Below, piece by piece: positions 35,453 through 47,819 of a stretch of 64,000 bases of DNA; the first letter of the stretch is position 1; the number at the start of each line of letters is the position of its first letter. Source of the DNA: Turnera subulata (Eukaryota > Streptophyta > Magnoliopsida > Malpighiales > Passifloraceae); NCBI GenBank assembly GCA_028386065.3, contig JAKUCV010004427.1, positions 4,613 through 68,612 of the forward strand, read 5' to 3'. Both the position numbers and the translations under genes were made by a program. The notes under the pieces are model-generated. The model was not told the origin of the DNA and did no database searches. It saw nothing but the letters and a program-made list of their open reading frames with translations.

Positions 35453-36900
35453 ATTCTTCCCCTTTCCGAATACATGGGGGGATCTACCATCCCGACAGCT
35501 TCTCGGCAGAACTCAAACTTCCCTCTTGGAAGTGTCTTCGTCAGCATATCAGATCTAATCTCGTCTATATGGATCTTTTCGAGTTGTAACATCTTCTTCT
35601 CCAGCACATCCCTGATCCAATTGTATCTCACATCAATATGTTTTGATCTGGAATGAAAGGAGGCATTCTTCGCAAGATGGATAGCACTCTGACTATCACA
35701 AAATAGTTGATAACCGTCTTGCGAGAATCCAAGTTCTGTTAAGAACATCTTCATCCATAACAACTCCTTGCATGCTTCCGTTGCTGCAACAAACTCAGCT
35801 TCTGTTGTTGACAATGCAACACACTTTTGTAGCCTTGACTGCCATGACACAGCTCCCCCTGAAAAATTAATCAGGTATCCTGATGTAGATTTTCTGGAAC
35901 TAACATCACCAGCCATATCTGCATCGGTATATCCAACCAGCACCGGTTTGTCTTCTCTATAACATAAGCACATTTTGGAGGTTCCTCGGAGATACCTGAG
36001 AATCCACTTGACAGCATTCCAATGCTCTTTTCCTGGATTTGAAAGGTATCGACTTACCACTCCAACTGCGTGAGCAATATCTGGTCTGGTACACACCATG
36101 GCATACATCAAGCTTCCAACTACTGAAGCATATGGAATCCGTTCCATCACTTTCTTCTCCTCATCCGTAGATGGACTCTGCTCAGGACTCAATCTAAAGT
36201 AGTTAGCAAGAGGACAACTAACTGCTTTAGTCTTATCCATGTTGAACCTCTGAAGCACTTTCTCAATGTACTTCTCCTAAGACAACCATATCTTCTTAGC
36301 TTGCTGATCTCGAATAATTCTCATCCCGAGAATTTGTTTTGTTGGCCCCAAGTCTTTCATGGCAAAAAACTTGCTTAGCTGTGCTTTCAAGCTGTTGATT
36401 CTGGAGACATTCTGGCCAACAATCAGCATTTCATCCACATAGAGCAATAGGATGATGAAATTATCGTCAGAAAATTTTTGGATGAATACACAGTGGTCTG
36501 AAGTAGTCTTCTTGTATCCCTGTTGCTCCATCACAGACTCAAACTTTTGATACCACTGTCTCGGGGCTTGTTTTAAGCCGTAGAGGCTCTTCCATAATCT
36601 GCAAACATAATCCTCTTTTCCTTTTCGCTGGAAACCCTCTGGCTGGTCCATGTATATCTCTTCTTCCAAATCACCATGTAGGAAGGCTGTCTTGACATCC
36701 ATCTGTTCAACCTCCAGGTTGAGACTTGTAGCTAATCCCAGCACTGTGCAGATTGAGGTCATTTTCACCACTGGTGAGAAGATTTCATCAAACTCTATCC
36801 CTTTTCTTTGACTGAAACCTTTGACAACCAATCTTGCTTTGAATCTGGGAAGTGGACTGTGCTCCTCGTGCTTGATCCTGAACACCCGCTTGTTCTTCAA
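35365..36900 (-). pseudogene. Copia reverse transcriptase and RNase H, broken
   Basis: RT motifs: ARLVVKGFSQRKGIEFDE, QMDVKTAFLHGDLEEEIYM, SLYGLKQAPRQWYQKF. The catalytic box reads LYVDEMLIVG: the second Asp of the invariant YVDD pair is Glu. An in-frame TAG at 36277-36279 stops RT before the connection domain. RNase H follows in the same frame (GYTDADMAGDVSSRKSTSGY, ALSTTEAEFVAATEACKE, HIDVRYNWIRD). Expected activity is absent for both reasons. The upstream junction with integrase is out of frame near 36900. Confidence 0.9.
35453..35467 (-). other. Copia polypurine tract
   Basis: On the minus strand GGAAAGGGGAAGAAT directly precedes the 3' LTR start TGTTAGG, the expected position for plus-strand priming. 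Confidence 0.75.
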
Positions 36901-38284
36901 AGCAGCTTCCTCAGCTCAAATGTTTTATTCTCATGCAAGGACTTCATCTCTTCTCGCATGGCTTGAACCCACTTCTCTTTATGCTCATCACTAATAGCTT
37001 CATCATAGCTTTCTGGTTCTCCCCCGTCAGTGAGCAACAAATAATCACTTGGAGAATATCTGGTAGAGCATTGCACAACTCTGCCAGACCTTGTGCGATA
37101 AGGAGAGCTACTTGACGGCTGAGGATGGTCATCACTAGCTGCATCATCATCAGCTGCATCATCATTGCCATCATCCTCAATAGCATCTGCTGGCTCATCT
37201 TCAGTAGGATCATCTGGAATTTCAGGATCAATATCCTGAACATCATCTCCAACTTGTCTCGGCGTCTCTGTTGGAGGTAGTTGAAACTCCTCTAGATCAT
37301 CACTGGGCTTCTCAAATTTGTCAATGTCTTCTATGGTTTGATCCTCCATAAAGACAACATCTCGACTCCTGATAAGCTTTTTCTCCACTGGATCATAAAA
37401 CCTATAGCCAAGTATGTCTTGGCCATAATCGATGAATACACACTGCCTCGTCTTAGCATCTAGTTTGCTTCTCTCATCCTTGGGGATGTGAACATGAACT
37501 TTACACCCAAATACTCGTAGGTGATCATAGGAAATATCCCTTCCTGACCACACCTTCTCTGGAGCCTCATACTGAAGAGGAACACAGGGTGAATGGTACA
37601 GCACATAAGCCGCTGTAAGTAGTGCTTCACCCCAGAAGACTTGTGGTAACTTCGAGTGAGAGAGTAAGCATCTGTTTCTCTCAATCAAAGTTCTGTTCAT
37701 CCTCTCAGCTAAGCCATTCAACTGTGGAGTTTGGGTGGATTAAACTGATGCCGAATACCATGCTTTTTGTAGTAAGCATCAAATGGGCCTGTGTACTCAC
37801 CACCATTATCTGTCCGGATGCACTTCAGCTTCTTTCCTGTCTCTCTTTCTACCATAGTTAGGAACTGCTTGAAGACTGATAACACTTGATCTTTTGACTT
37901 CAATGTGTAAACCCAAGTCTTTCGTGAATGATCATCAATGAATGTCACGAAATATCGAGCACCACCAAGGGAATTGTTGAAAGGCCCGCACAGATCTGAG
38001 TGTACCAGTTCTAGCACATCTTTCTTTCTAGAAGGAGGAAAGCTCTTGAAAGAAACTCTATTTTGCTTACCAGCTAGACAGTGACTCCACTTCTTCAGCT
38101 GGATTTGATTCAATCCTGACAAAATATTCTTCTTAGCAAGCTTCACCATTGACTTCTCGCCTATGTGCCCAAGGCGTCTATACCATAACTGGACCTTGTC
38201 TTCATTTTCTGCAACATTTGTCAATTGTTGAGGAATTCTCGCCTGAGTCACATACAACCTTGACACTTTTGTTCCTCGTGCCAC
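36897..38284 (-). pseudogene. Copia integrase, broken
   Basis: A GAG-pre-integrase zinc region (LWYRRLGHIGEKSMVKL) is followed by KKWSHCLAGK, where the first Cys of the usual Cys-x-x-Cys pair is Trp. Catalytic Asp residues are in VHSDLCGP and RTDNGGEY. A one-base deletion near 37735 shifts the frame (stop at 37718). The rest, beginning NGLAERMNRTLIERNRCLL and including the third acidic region and an Asp/Glu-rich linker (about 37120-37260), is read in a second frame to 36897. The two halves cannot be made as one protein. Confidence 0.88.
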
Positions 38285-38320
38285 TACCAGCGAGCCTTTG
38301 GTGAGCTTCCATTTACCATT

Positions 38321-39451
38321 TTAGAAGGTATTACAAAAACCTTCCTCGTCGAGCTTATCAACAGAGATTAGATTCAGGCGCATATCTGGAACATGCCTGA
38401 CATCTCTCAGAAGCAGCTTCATCCCGTTCATGGTCTCTAGGCAAACATCTCCTTTGCCGACAACCATCGAGGATTTATCGTTTCCCATTCTTACAGACCC
38501 AAAATTACCAGGTGTGTAAGAAGAGAAGAGTTCTCTCCATGGTGTTGCATGAATAGTAGCATCACTATCAACTACCCAACTTGTCTCCTGGATAGTGAGG
38601 TTAATGATGTCATCATCACAGATAACATTGAACTCTGCAAGAGAATTTGCTTCATCATCACTGCTCTCTTCTTTCCTCACATCCTTGCCTTTGTTCTTCT
38701 TCTGATCCTTCTTGAACTCTCGGCAAAATCTTTTGATGTGGCCCTTCTTCTTGCAGTAATGGCACTCAACGTTGGCAAACTTGTTGGATTTACCCCTGCT
38801 CTTGTCCCGGTTGCTTTGACCCTTGTTTTGACTTCTCCCCCTCGTCACTGTAGCCAAGACCTCTGACTGTGAAGAAGATGAGCCTTGTGTTCTTCGTCTC
38901 ATCTCTTTATTCAGAATGCCACTTTTGACGGTTTCCATACTCACGACACCATTAGGTGCAGAGTTTGTGATTGAAACCTTCAAGGTTTCCCATGAATCTG
39001 GGAGAGTTGCCAGGACCATAAGAGCAAGCACCTCATCGTCAAATTTTATGCCCATACTAGCCAACTGGTCCACGATCCCTTGCATCTCATTAAGGTGATC
39101 TGCAACCAATTTTCCTTCCTGGTATTTTACTTGCATCAACTTCATCAAGTAAAATAGCTTGTTGTTTCCTGTCTTTGAGGCATACAACTCTTCGAGCTTC
39201 TCCCACAGTGTTCTAGCATGCTCAATGCCAGAAATGTGGTTGTAAACATTATTCTCAACAAATTGCCGTATATAGCCGCAGACTTGGATGTGTTCAAACT
39301 CCCACTCCTCATCTGACTTATCTTCAGGCTTTACCAGGCTAAATACTGGTAAATGCATCTTCGTCACGAATAGGAGATCTTTCATCTTGTTTCTCCATAG
39401 GTGGTAATTTGTGCCATCAAGAGTGATCATCTTGTTTATCCTCGCCTCCAT
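38321..39451 (-). pseudogene. Copia Gag and protease
   Basis: Starts at ATG 39451 (MEARINKMITLDGTNYHLW), with a UBN2-like Gag (LHENEMQG-type region reads LNEMQGIVDQLASMG), a CCHC knuckle CHYCKKKGHIKRFC (about 38710-38760), then an aspartic protease whose active site reads WVVDSDATIHAT. The Gly of the Asp-Ser-Gly triad is Asp, which should abolish activity. A TAA at 38321-38323 ends the frame before the integrase, which otherwise continues in the same frame. Confidence 0.9.
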
Positions 39452-39716
39452 TTTCGATCAAGAATTTTAACAGCCTTCTTTGATAAAAAATTCTTCCGGC
39501 GGTGAATAGTACCGAACAGGTAGTGAATTTAACTGATTCGATAATTCCCAGGAAAGATGGCCTAGCCAATCTCCTTAGACATAATTATCATTCCAAGATA
39601 AATCCCCAGGAAAGACTGGAGGAACAAAGGTTCACTTAAAACCCAACCTCCTAGACAGAACTCACTTGCACAATGTATTAATTCACAACCTATACCTGAC
39701 AAAGCACGAACCTTCA

Positions 39717-39730
39717 GCTCCGCTACCAGT
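39717..39730 (-). other. Copia primer-binding site
   Basis: On the minus strand CTGGTAGCGGAGC follows the 5' LTR end, resembling the TGGTATCAGAGC sites primed by initiator tRNA-Met, with two or three mismatches. Confidence 0.65.
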
Positions 39731-40348
39731 TGTTGGGTCCCGATGGTACTATCTTGCGGAATAATGATCAATCAGAAATAAATGGCACACCGAATTTAAC
39801 GTGGTTCACCCAAAACTTTTGGGCTACGTCCACAAGCTCAATCTCGCAGGAAACTTCCACTATAAAAATAGTAGGCTTACAAAGAGAGACTTCCCTAAAA
39901 CATTTAGGGGCAAAATAAAACCTAGAGTTCTACCCAAAATAGTGACTCACAAGGTGTTTCTCAAGTATTTCCCAAAAATACTCCAAAAGTATTTTCCTAC
40001 TATTTTGTCACTCACTAAAATAAGAGGGACTGTTTTGTCATTTCTGAAATTTAGAAGGACTAAATTTCTTCTTCTTCAACATAGAAGGACTAAACTTCTT
40101 CTTCCTAAATTTAGAAAGACTAAACTTCTTTTCTTCCCTCTCATTCTTTCTTTCTCCCTTTCCCTCCCACACTCTTCCTCTTTGTGTGTTGTGTGTGTTT
40201 GTAGATGAATTCATTCTCTTTATATAAGAAATGAATCATCAAAAATTCTACAAATGGGTGCTTAAATTCCACATTTAGGTGATAGTTTTCTTCCTTTCTT
40301 TTTTTTTCAAAAATGACTGGCTCCATGTGGAGGAAACCAAGCCTAACA
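39731..40348 (-). repeat. Copia 5' LTR
   Basis: 618 bp, partner of 34834-35452. TATATAAAG-like sequence on the minus strand near 40220 could be its TATA box. Confidence 0.92.
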
Positions 40349-41184
40349 CTCGGCCCAGCCTCAAGGAAGAACCATAAGACCTCAAGAGGTGGTAGAGGCT
40401 CAAAAGTGGTCGCCACAGCTAGACACCCTATGACGGAATGACGAGATTTGGAGCTGATGCAGCTTATCGAGCCATCAATCGACCACGTAGGACTTTGAAC
40501 GAACTCCTTTTTATCCAGGAGTTATCTCTCCTCCCCATTGTAATCATTCCTTAAATCTTAATGGAAGCTGGCCATATGCATGGAGCCAACATCCCTAATA
40601 GATTATACTTTAAAGAGAGAAAGAAAAATAACTTTATCTAGGAAAAACTTAGATATATTATCCTTATTTCTTAAATCTCAATAAAATCCAATAAAATTTC
40701 ACCTTTTTAAATTGTGTGTAATATTAGGGACATTTTTTCGAAGGAAAATAGTTATCCCGTGCTAATAATTGACAGTTGTGCTCGTTAACTCAATGCATAC
40801 AACATCTATTGTTTTGTACGACCGTCAAAACTTTCCAACGTTAATAAATTTCAATTGGTCAACAGATTTATGAATCGCATCTTAGAGTATCGCCAAATCT
40901 AATACAGGATTCAATCAATCTTCCGTTGATGATGAAATCACTTCATTGATGTATCGCATATATATCGATGGTGACGGAGAAGAATGTAGAGAAAATTTTT
41001 ATTCTTTTAGAGACGAACTAAGTCATTTACTTTTTTCGTGAACGAACATAATTATTTGTTCTTATTATGATACATGCTGCGAAAACCACTTTATATTCCT
41101 ATACAATTTTTTTGCGGGAATTCGATTGGACCACTCTACATTTAATTGTCCATAATTTTTGCTAGGATGTTTGTGGTTTTAATT
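40349..41184. other. Intergenic between copia element and copy C
   Basis: 40349-40550 is more GC-rich than its surroundings and has no match elsewhere in the window; it may be a fragment of another element. The remainder is AT-rich 3' flank of copy C. No gene seen. Confidence 0.4.
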
Positions 41185-43365
41185 TTAAGCATACTTTGGC
41201 TTCCACATGGTTCTTGCCCTCATAATTCGTGACCCATCCTCAAGAAGGAGCAAATGTTCAAATTCCACAACATCATTATCATCATCAGTGGAATTATCAG
41301 AGCAGTTCTTAGCCATTTTGGACATGGATTGAAGCACACTATTGATATGGCACTCCTTCTCATAACCCAAAGATATGGCATAAAGCTCATGACATGCCTT
41401 GAATGAGTGTGGAATGCTCTGCGAGGATGAATTTAAACATAGGTTATATTAGTGTTTAACGTCTCTATTTCAAAAGTAAGCATATATATACACATGTGGG
41501 TAGTCAAATTGATAGTAGTTAACAAGTACTAATAGGACAAATTAAATACCCACCTCAAAAATCCAGTCGATGTACTTGACATGGCTAACGTGTTGGTTTA
41601 GGTCCATGTCAGTCCACCCAGGCTGTAGTTTAATTAAGGAAATGTAATTAATTAATTAAGCCCGAGATATTTGGAAGCTAGAGAGATCTTTCAAGGGGGA
41701 AAAGAAAACCATTAGCACAAGACTAGATCTACTTGCCTTGAAATTTGTGGTTACATAATCTGCAGTATTGGGATCAAATAGCAACTTGTTCTTGGTATCT
41801 CTGGGGATGATAGCATCACCACCGTCCTTGAAAGACAGTCCATACTCATCTCTAACTTCCTTTCGAAACTTGGAGAGTTTCCTTGTTTTCTTATTCATCA
41901 TCACATAAACACTGTAACAAAACAAAGTCCGTAATCTTACTTTATATTATAATTCGTTGGTGTGTGTGTTATATAACATATGGCGTGTAATCTTACTTGA
42001 TATTATAATTCCTATTATTTTTTGGGCGGACAAATTAGTAAGTATATAATGGAGAAAGACTTGATTTGGAAAATGTAACTTTTCCTGAACCAAGTCTTTT
42101 TCTCTTTTAAAGTATGGACTGCATCTCAACAATGTATATATCACATGAGGAGAAGCAAAAAATGAATAACTGACCAGTTTGCTCGAATCAGAATTTCTCC
42201 AGTCTTGACATCTTGAAAAATCCAATTACGACCCATGCCAGTTCTGCCGGATGCATACATCCAAGTGTTTAGTTGAACGGAATCACCCCTGCAAAAAAAT
42301 TAATAAAATTACATTTACTTATCAATTTATTCACCATGTAATTAAAAGAAAGACTATATATATGGGACGTCAATGTCCCCCTATTGACTAACTGCAATCT
42401 CTGTATTTTTCAAGCTCATTAATAAAATCTTGATTAACATCATAAAAAGAAAATTCCAGGATCGATATACTTCCATATATAGTCAATAAATGACGGCAAA
42501 GGCGTCACTAGCTTTTCGAAAAATGTCGCTACATCTCAATTGTTTACGAAAGATATATCTGACCTTAAATGAGACGCATGCATCATGCATGTTTTATATG
42601 TTTTATTTTATAAAAACATAATATTAAAATTTTCAAGATTAAAATGGTGCAAACTCTAGCATCAAAGAATGGTGCAAACTGTAAAGATATCTTACTTTCA
42701 CAGTCATTTTACAACATATCAGGTTATATTTACTCATCTACGGTGTAACATACCATGAAGGGTAGCGATCCACTTCTATTTGCAGAGTATTGACCACCCA
42801 TATGAGGTCATTTTTACTCATCTCCGGTGTTGAACCAAAATCTTGAGCCAAAAGACCCAGATTTCTCACATGGTTCAGTGCAGAATCCTACAGAGAAAAA
42901 CAAAAACAAAAAGATCAGTAGACTCATATATATATACCTCCAGGAATATTGTATATATAATGTACATATACGTCTGCAGGAAAAAAAAAAAAGGGGGCAA
43001 ACCTGCAGATGGTGAACCAAGGCTCCTACTGATATTTTGCCACTACTGTCTAATTCAAAAGACCTAATAGAAATATTTTGGCTGTAAACAACCCCGTCTT
43101 GCAACAACCTTCCTCCAAAAGGATCAACATCCTCTTCATCAAACTTGTTTTGTATCCAATTACTGGATTCCAACATAATATTTCCCTGTCGACAACGCTT
43201 CCAATTCGTGGATGTTGGCGACATTACGCTGTTGTTGATCATATATGTCCCTTTTCTTGTTCCTCTCCTAGAAGCGATAATTGGTTTGTTGCTTGTAAAA
43301 GGCAACGGTGGTGACAGAAAAGATGCCAAGATATGGTTTGCAGGTGATGCCAAAGACGAGTTCAT
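41185..43365 (-). CDS. FATB-like: FatB-like acyl-ACP thioesterase, copy C (apparently intact)
   Basis: Six exons (43003-43365, 42754-42887, 42175-42288, 41737-41911, 41554-41622, 41185-41418), 1089 nt, 362 aa. The N-terminal ~75 residues are Ser/Arg-rich and non-conserved (transit-peptide-like). Then VDPFGGRLLQDGVVYSQN, RNLGLLAQDFGSTPEM, DRYPSWGD, SGRTGMGRNW, YVMMNKKTRKLSKFRKEVRDEY, DLNQHVSHVKYIDWIFE (Asp-Asn-His) and GYEKECHINSVLQS (Glu-Cys). The C-terminus is short, ending ARTMWKPKYA. Intron 4 has a GC donor (AAG|GCAAGT at 41736) instead of GT; the same donor is seen in fragment G. Of the copies this one stays closest to FATB at the DxNQH motif. Substrate preference cannot be read from sequence by eye. 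Confidence 0.88.
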
Positions 43366-43694
43366 TGGAATTTAATTATTGAAACTAAAAGTTCCACACA
43401 AGCTGGGACGATCACGAAACTTTGAGGATCGAGATCAATGGGAAGATGAACAATTGCAGGAAGATATGATGGTCATGTCAGTTTATGTCATCTGATATGA
43501 AAACAACGTAGGGAAAGGTTACTACCTTGAGCACTATCCACCGTGGGGTATATATAATGAATGTAACTTTTTTTGTTGAGGAATTATATTAATGAATGTA
43601 ACTTTGACTTTGAAAAAATTGTTGCTTGTTATACATGACTTCTTCAAATGCTTAAGACACCGATTGGGTAATATTGGGGTCCAATCATGTAATT
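43366..43694 (-). promoter_or_regulatory. Upstream region of copy C
   Basis: A TATATATAA-type box on the minus strand at about 43549-43556, some 185 bp upstream of the ATG, is the likely core promoter. From about 43560 to 43694 the sequence matches 51840-52010, the distal upstream of copy D. Confidence 0.45.
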
Positions 43695-44600
43695 AGTTTT
43701 AATATGCTCATCTTGATTAGTGTTACCGTCACAACTAATATGAGTATGGATCCAATAATGAGAGGGTTGTCACCTATGACATTTAGGTTGTATGTCAGTA
43801 AGATGGGTGCTTATTGAAATCCTATTCATAATTGATGATAGTAATGTTATTGACACTTTGAGCTCTTGATGGATTGTTTCTGATTTATCTAATTCTGTCT
43901 AATTAAGTTTGTATGCATACATAATAGTATATGAGGATACAGACAGAATTGGTCTTCATTGAAGACATCAAGTGGACCTGAACGTTTTATTCCATTTAAG
44001 TAAAGTAAGTATGAAACTAGTATGTGATACATGGAAAGAACCGTGTTGCAAATAATTAACACGGAACTGCTATGATCCTTGCTGGTTTTTGCTTATTTAT
44101 GTGATGTTGATCAGTTAGATTATTTTGCACATTATGATCATGAAACGTATAATATCATATGTGCCAAGTGGGAGAATGTAAGAATATTTCCTTTTATGTG
44201 GCCCATATAATATTGTGTTTTATTTAATGACGTGGCAAAATCCTATTGGTCAACTATTAGGGTTTTCTAATAGACACTTGATGGGGTGTATAAATACAAT
44301 ATTATGGAATAGGTCCTCTCTCTCCAGTCGCTTAACGTTCTGTTACACCATCTGACAAACGTTAGTAAGAAAGACATAGGCAAGAGAGAGAAATCTATTC
44401 CTCATGAAGGCATCAAGACAAATCAAGAGGAGATTAAGAGAATTTAGAAGACAACATAATCGATTTACCAGGTATGTCTTTAACCTCATGCTATTAGTGG
44501 GAGATAATTAGTTCTAAAATCTAATGGGTATTATGTTAATGATTGAATTGGGAATTAAATTATCGTCTCTTGATTCCTGATTATTATGATTGTTCATGTT
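43695..44600 (+). mobile_element. Probable LTR-retrotransposon remnant
   Basis: Extra DNA relative to the homologous upstream regions of the D/E and F copies, which run straight through. CCAAGTGGGAGAA (44163-44175) followed by TGTAAGAATATTTCC looks like a polypurine tract plus LTR start of a plant copia element. GTATAAATAC near 44290 would be the LTR TATA box. No coding domain and no second LTR were found. Boundaries are approximate. Confidence 0.45.
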
Positions 44601-46595
44601 AATTATCTAACATGAATACCATACCTCAAGTGGAAATGAAAACAAGTATCACGATGAAAATATTTTAATAGTTGAAACTAAACTAACAAAAACTGTAGCG
44701 ATTGCCAAATATACATTGGTTTGATTAATTCACATACAGTACATCGTCTATGATCTAGCTGCCATAGGCAGGCAGGCTTGCAGGAGTAGCCCCATTGATA
44801 GAAAGTCAGATTGAATATCTTCCACGGAATATATTAATAGACACGACATATAGCTTCTGGGAAGGGACAATAGATAATTAGACTAATTACAAACTTTGTT
44901 TTTTATGCTAACCAATTACATACTTTCCTTTAGAATTTAAGGGAAAGACTTCTAAGTGGTGATCTTTTGTTGTTTGTGTTAGTAACAGGCTATAACAGCT
45001 GGCCTAACTAGAACGAATTCCCCTGATTTCAAAGATCAACCATTACAAACACATCAACAACAGAATAAGGGACGGTGGGTTGAAGTGATTTTATCGATTT
45101 GATAGTTTGTTCAAAAACATATATATAATATGGAAAATTGTTTTTCTAGTAGCTTTATAAAATAATTAAGTCGTCTCATAAAAAAAAAAAACGGGTCCCC
45201 AATGTAAAAGCAAGTATAAGGCTTTCATTTATGTGTGATAAGGTTTTAGACTCTTCAAAAAATTCTTTTTTCAGATTTTGAAGAAAAGGTTAAGAAATTA
45301 AGCAAATTATCACCCGTGATAAAAAAAGAAAAAAAAAGGTCAATTCTATATGATACTGGGATTGTTTTTAGTTGGAGTCCGAAGAAAAAAAAGGTAGGTG
45401 TAATTGTAACGTGTAAAGCCAGATAATTTTTTTTTTTGAAAAAAAGGTCAAACAATTCTGTCACTGCTGCGTACGTAGGTTACATGAAGCAATTTAAAAA
45501 GATGACTATCATTTATCACCTTTGAAATTAAGGAAGCACGATGCCACCATCAATAATTCACATGTGTTGTTAATTTGTCAAAGCCTTCAAAATTTTTAGA
45601 AGAAAAGAAGGTATTTAATTCGTCATTGACATTCTACTTCTAACCTTGAAACATCACAGAATTTAAGGCCTTTAACAAGTAAGGAATTACTCTATGGTAA
45701 AAAATAACCCATACACGTGTTGGATTTTGACTACAAGACACCCTTCCCCACCACATATATTCCCCACAAGCAAATTATGCGTTTAGGTTCAGCTAATGAA
45801 GGTTGCATTGAACCATACGTTGACAATTTTTCTCAAGAAAATGAGGGTTGCATTGAACCATTCTCTTTTTGTGAAGAAGGGGAAAAAGAGAAATGTTAGA
45901 ATTTTGCTTACTTAAAAATGTTACTCTCCGCTATAAGTGTTTTCGAAATCTTATATATTTCCAGTGTTTTGAGTCCCTGATTATTTCAGAGCTTGAAGCT
46001 AACCCTGATGATCATATAAATCCGAAGATAAGATTGTAAATTAGTCTAGTTCCTTAATCAATGTTTATAGAAAGAAAGAACATAGTGTGTATGCGTAAAA
46101 AATTATATATTGCATCCTTTTACGAAATCAGGCGCCGAAACCAGCATGTAAGCAAGGATTGAGACTTCTTTATATTTGTGCGTAAACTAAAAGATTTGTT
46201 TGAATAATTTAATTATTTCTCTCCCTTGGAAAATGGAGAAGAAAAGAAATAATGGATTTAAAACTTGGTTATTGCACGTATATGTCAATGCCGTGTACTA
46301 ATCTGACATGAAGCAATAAAAAAATTAATTAAAAGAAGAAACTGGTACCAGTGTGAGTCTTGAAAAGAAGAACAAAACGGAACCATCATTGTCAGATAAC
46401 AGATATGTAGTTGATTTTTTAATATCGAAAGAATAAAAATAGATATTCGGAGTCGCAGAGTGCGTTGACTTTCTAGTTCTGTTAAAATTTACAAAATTGA
46501 ATGCATTAGTTTATCATAATACAACCGAATAATTACAATATCTATTAGATTTTTATTCATGAATGACGCACAATACACACCAATTGGGTTGAGTG
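44601..46595. other. Non-coding flank, array-derived at left
   Basis: 44610-45080 matches 26040-26640 and 52185-52545 (array upstream DNA). 45081-46595 is AT-rich with no recognisable gene. A 24-bp phrase GGTTGCATTGAACCAT occurs twice near 45802 and 45847. Confidence 0.5.
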
Positions 46596-46930
46596 CAAGG
46601 TTTTGAAAACCGGACCGGGCATCGAACCGGCGAAGGTAGTGAATCATTAAAACCGGGGTTCCTGATTTTTACATTGAAAGGCTGAAAAATAACATAAAAA
46701 AATAACAACTTTCTTAAAAAAAAAATTAATTGTTCCAACTGGCTGCCAACCGAGAAAACCGGGCAAAAAATCTTAAAAAACCGGCCGGTTGCCCAAAAAC
46801 CTTAAAAATTGGCCGGTTCAAAGCGGTTCTATAACCAAGGGGTTTTTTCTAATGAATCGGACCGTGGCTTTGCTGAAAAAGCAGTTGAACCCGGTTAACC
46901 GAACGAACCGGTCCGGTTTTGATAACCTTG
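46596..46930. mobile_element. hAT-like MITE, 335 bp, with 8-bp target duplication
   Basis: Inverted ends CAAGGTTTTGAAAACCGG and CCGGTTTTGATAACCTTG, flanked on both sides by GTTGAGTG (46588-46595 and 46931-46938; 9 bp if a preceding G is counted). There is no coding capacity. An 8-bp duplication and CAAGG-type ends point to the hAT superfamily. The interior is rich in CCGGTT/AACCGG. Confidence 0.85.
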
Positions 46931-46938
46931 GTTGAGTG

Positions 46939-47819
46939 TTAATTCTTATACGGTTAATAAGGAGAAGCTATGAATGCAATGTTGGTGCAAAATATCTTCC
47001 TTTCACACTGAAAGCTAAAAGGAAATAGAAATATATTTTTCTCTTTTTAAAATAATAAAAAAAACTATGTATTCCTGGGTTTTTTAATGAATTTTTTTTT
47101 CCGCTTGCAGAATGTTGTTGGTTGTCCATATTATATTGCATCTCTTGATTCACATAACATCTAGTTGTTGAACAGCTTCTTCCCCACAGTACAATACTAG
47201 CACTTTCGGACCATCCAGAATCAGATCAATCTATAATTCCATAATAGTAACTACAAATTTTTTGAAATCCTATGTTCATCAACCATAACTCAGTACATGA
47301 CCGTAAGTCTCAAATTTTAGTTTCAATATGTTAGCTTCCGTTCTATAGAATTTAATCATAGGATTCAATAAATCATAGACATAGTTTTGAAAATTAAAAA
47401 TCTTACCCACATGGTGTTTAATTATTGACTATCTATAGGTTTTCTCTCTTTTGTAAATCTTATAATTATTTTCTAAAATTGTGTCTATCTATTAGGATTT
47501 TATTAAGGAATCTACAAGATCATTTATGTATATAATATATATATATATATCCGGTCCTACCAACTTTTTTTCAATGATAGGTGCAGCTTGCTTTCATAAA
47601 CTAAGAATATTATTCTTTGTTTGTTCTCTTACATTACATGCGTACATCTTAATAAACTGAAAAAACCAAAACACGAGGATTTTCTTTTGTTTATTTACGT
47701 AGATAACAAGATGCTTAAACATTTTATTCCTCCCTAAACACACCGATCGTACTCCAATATGCAGTCTAGTGGTTGCGTAGCAAAACCAGCTCCATCATCA
47801 CTTTGCTTTAATGATTAGT
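46939..47819. other. 3' flank of copy D
   Basis: No gene. 47525-47780 matches 53390-53710, the 3' flank of copy E, so it belongs to the D/E duplication unit. A (TA)n microsatellite is near 47530-47550. Confidence 0.6.

Larger units (their letters stand above)
34834..40348 (-). mobile_element. Ty1/copia LTR retrotransposon, structurally complete, decayed
   Basis: Minus-strand element of about 5.5 kb. LTRs at 34834-35452 and 39731-40348 run TGTTAG...CAACA and differ by roughly 4 % by eye. The order inside is gag, protease, integrase, reverse transcriptase, RNase H (copia order). A Met-tRNA-type primer-binding site and a purine-rich tract lie at the proper ends. The wording of Gag and Pol resembles Tnt1-like (Tork-lineage) elements. 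The coding region has several stops and frameshifts, listed under its parts. The flanking 5-mers (CTCTT and CTCGG) do not form a clean target-site duplication. Confidence 0.93.
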
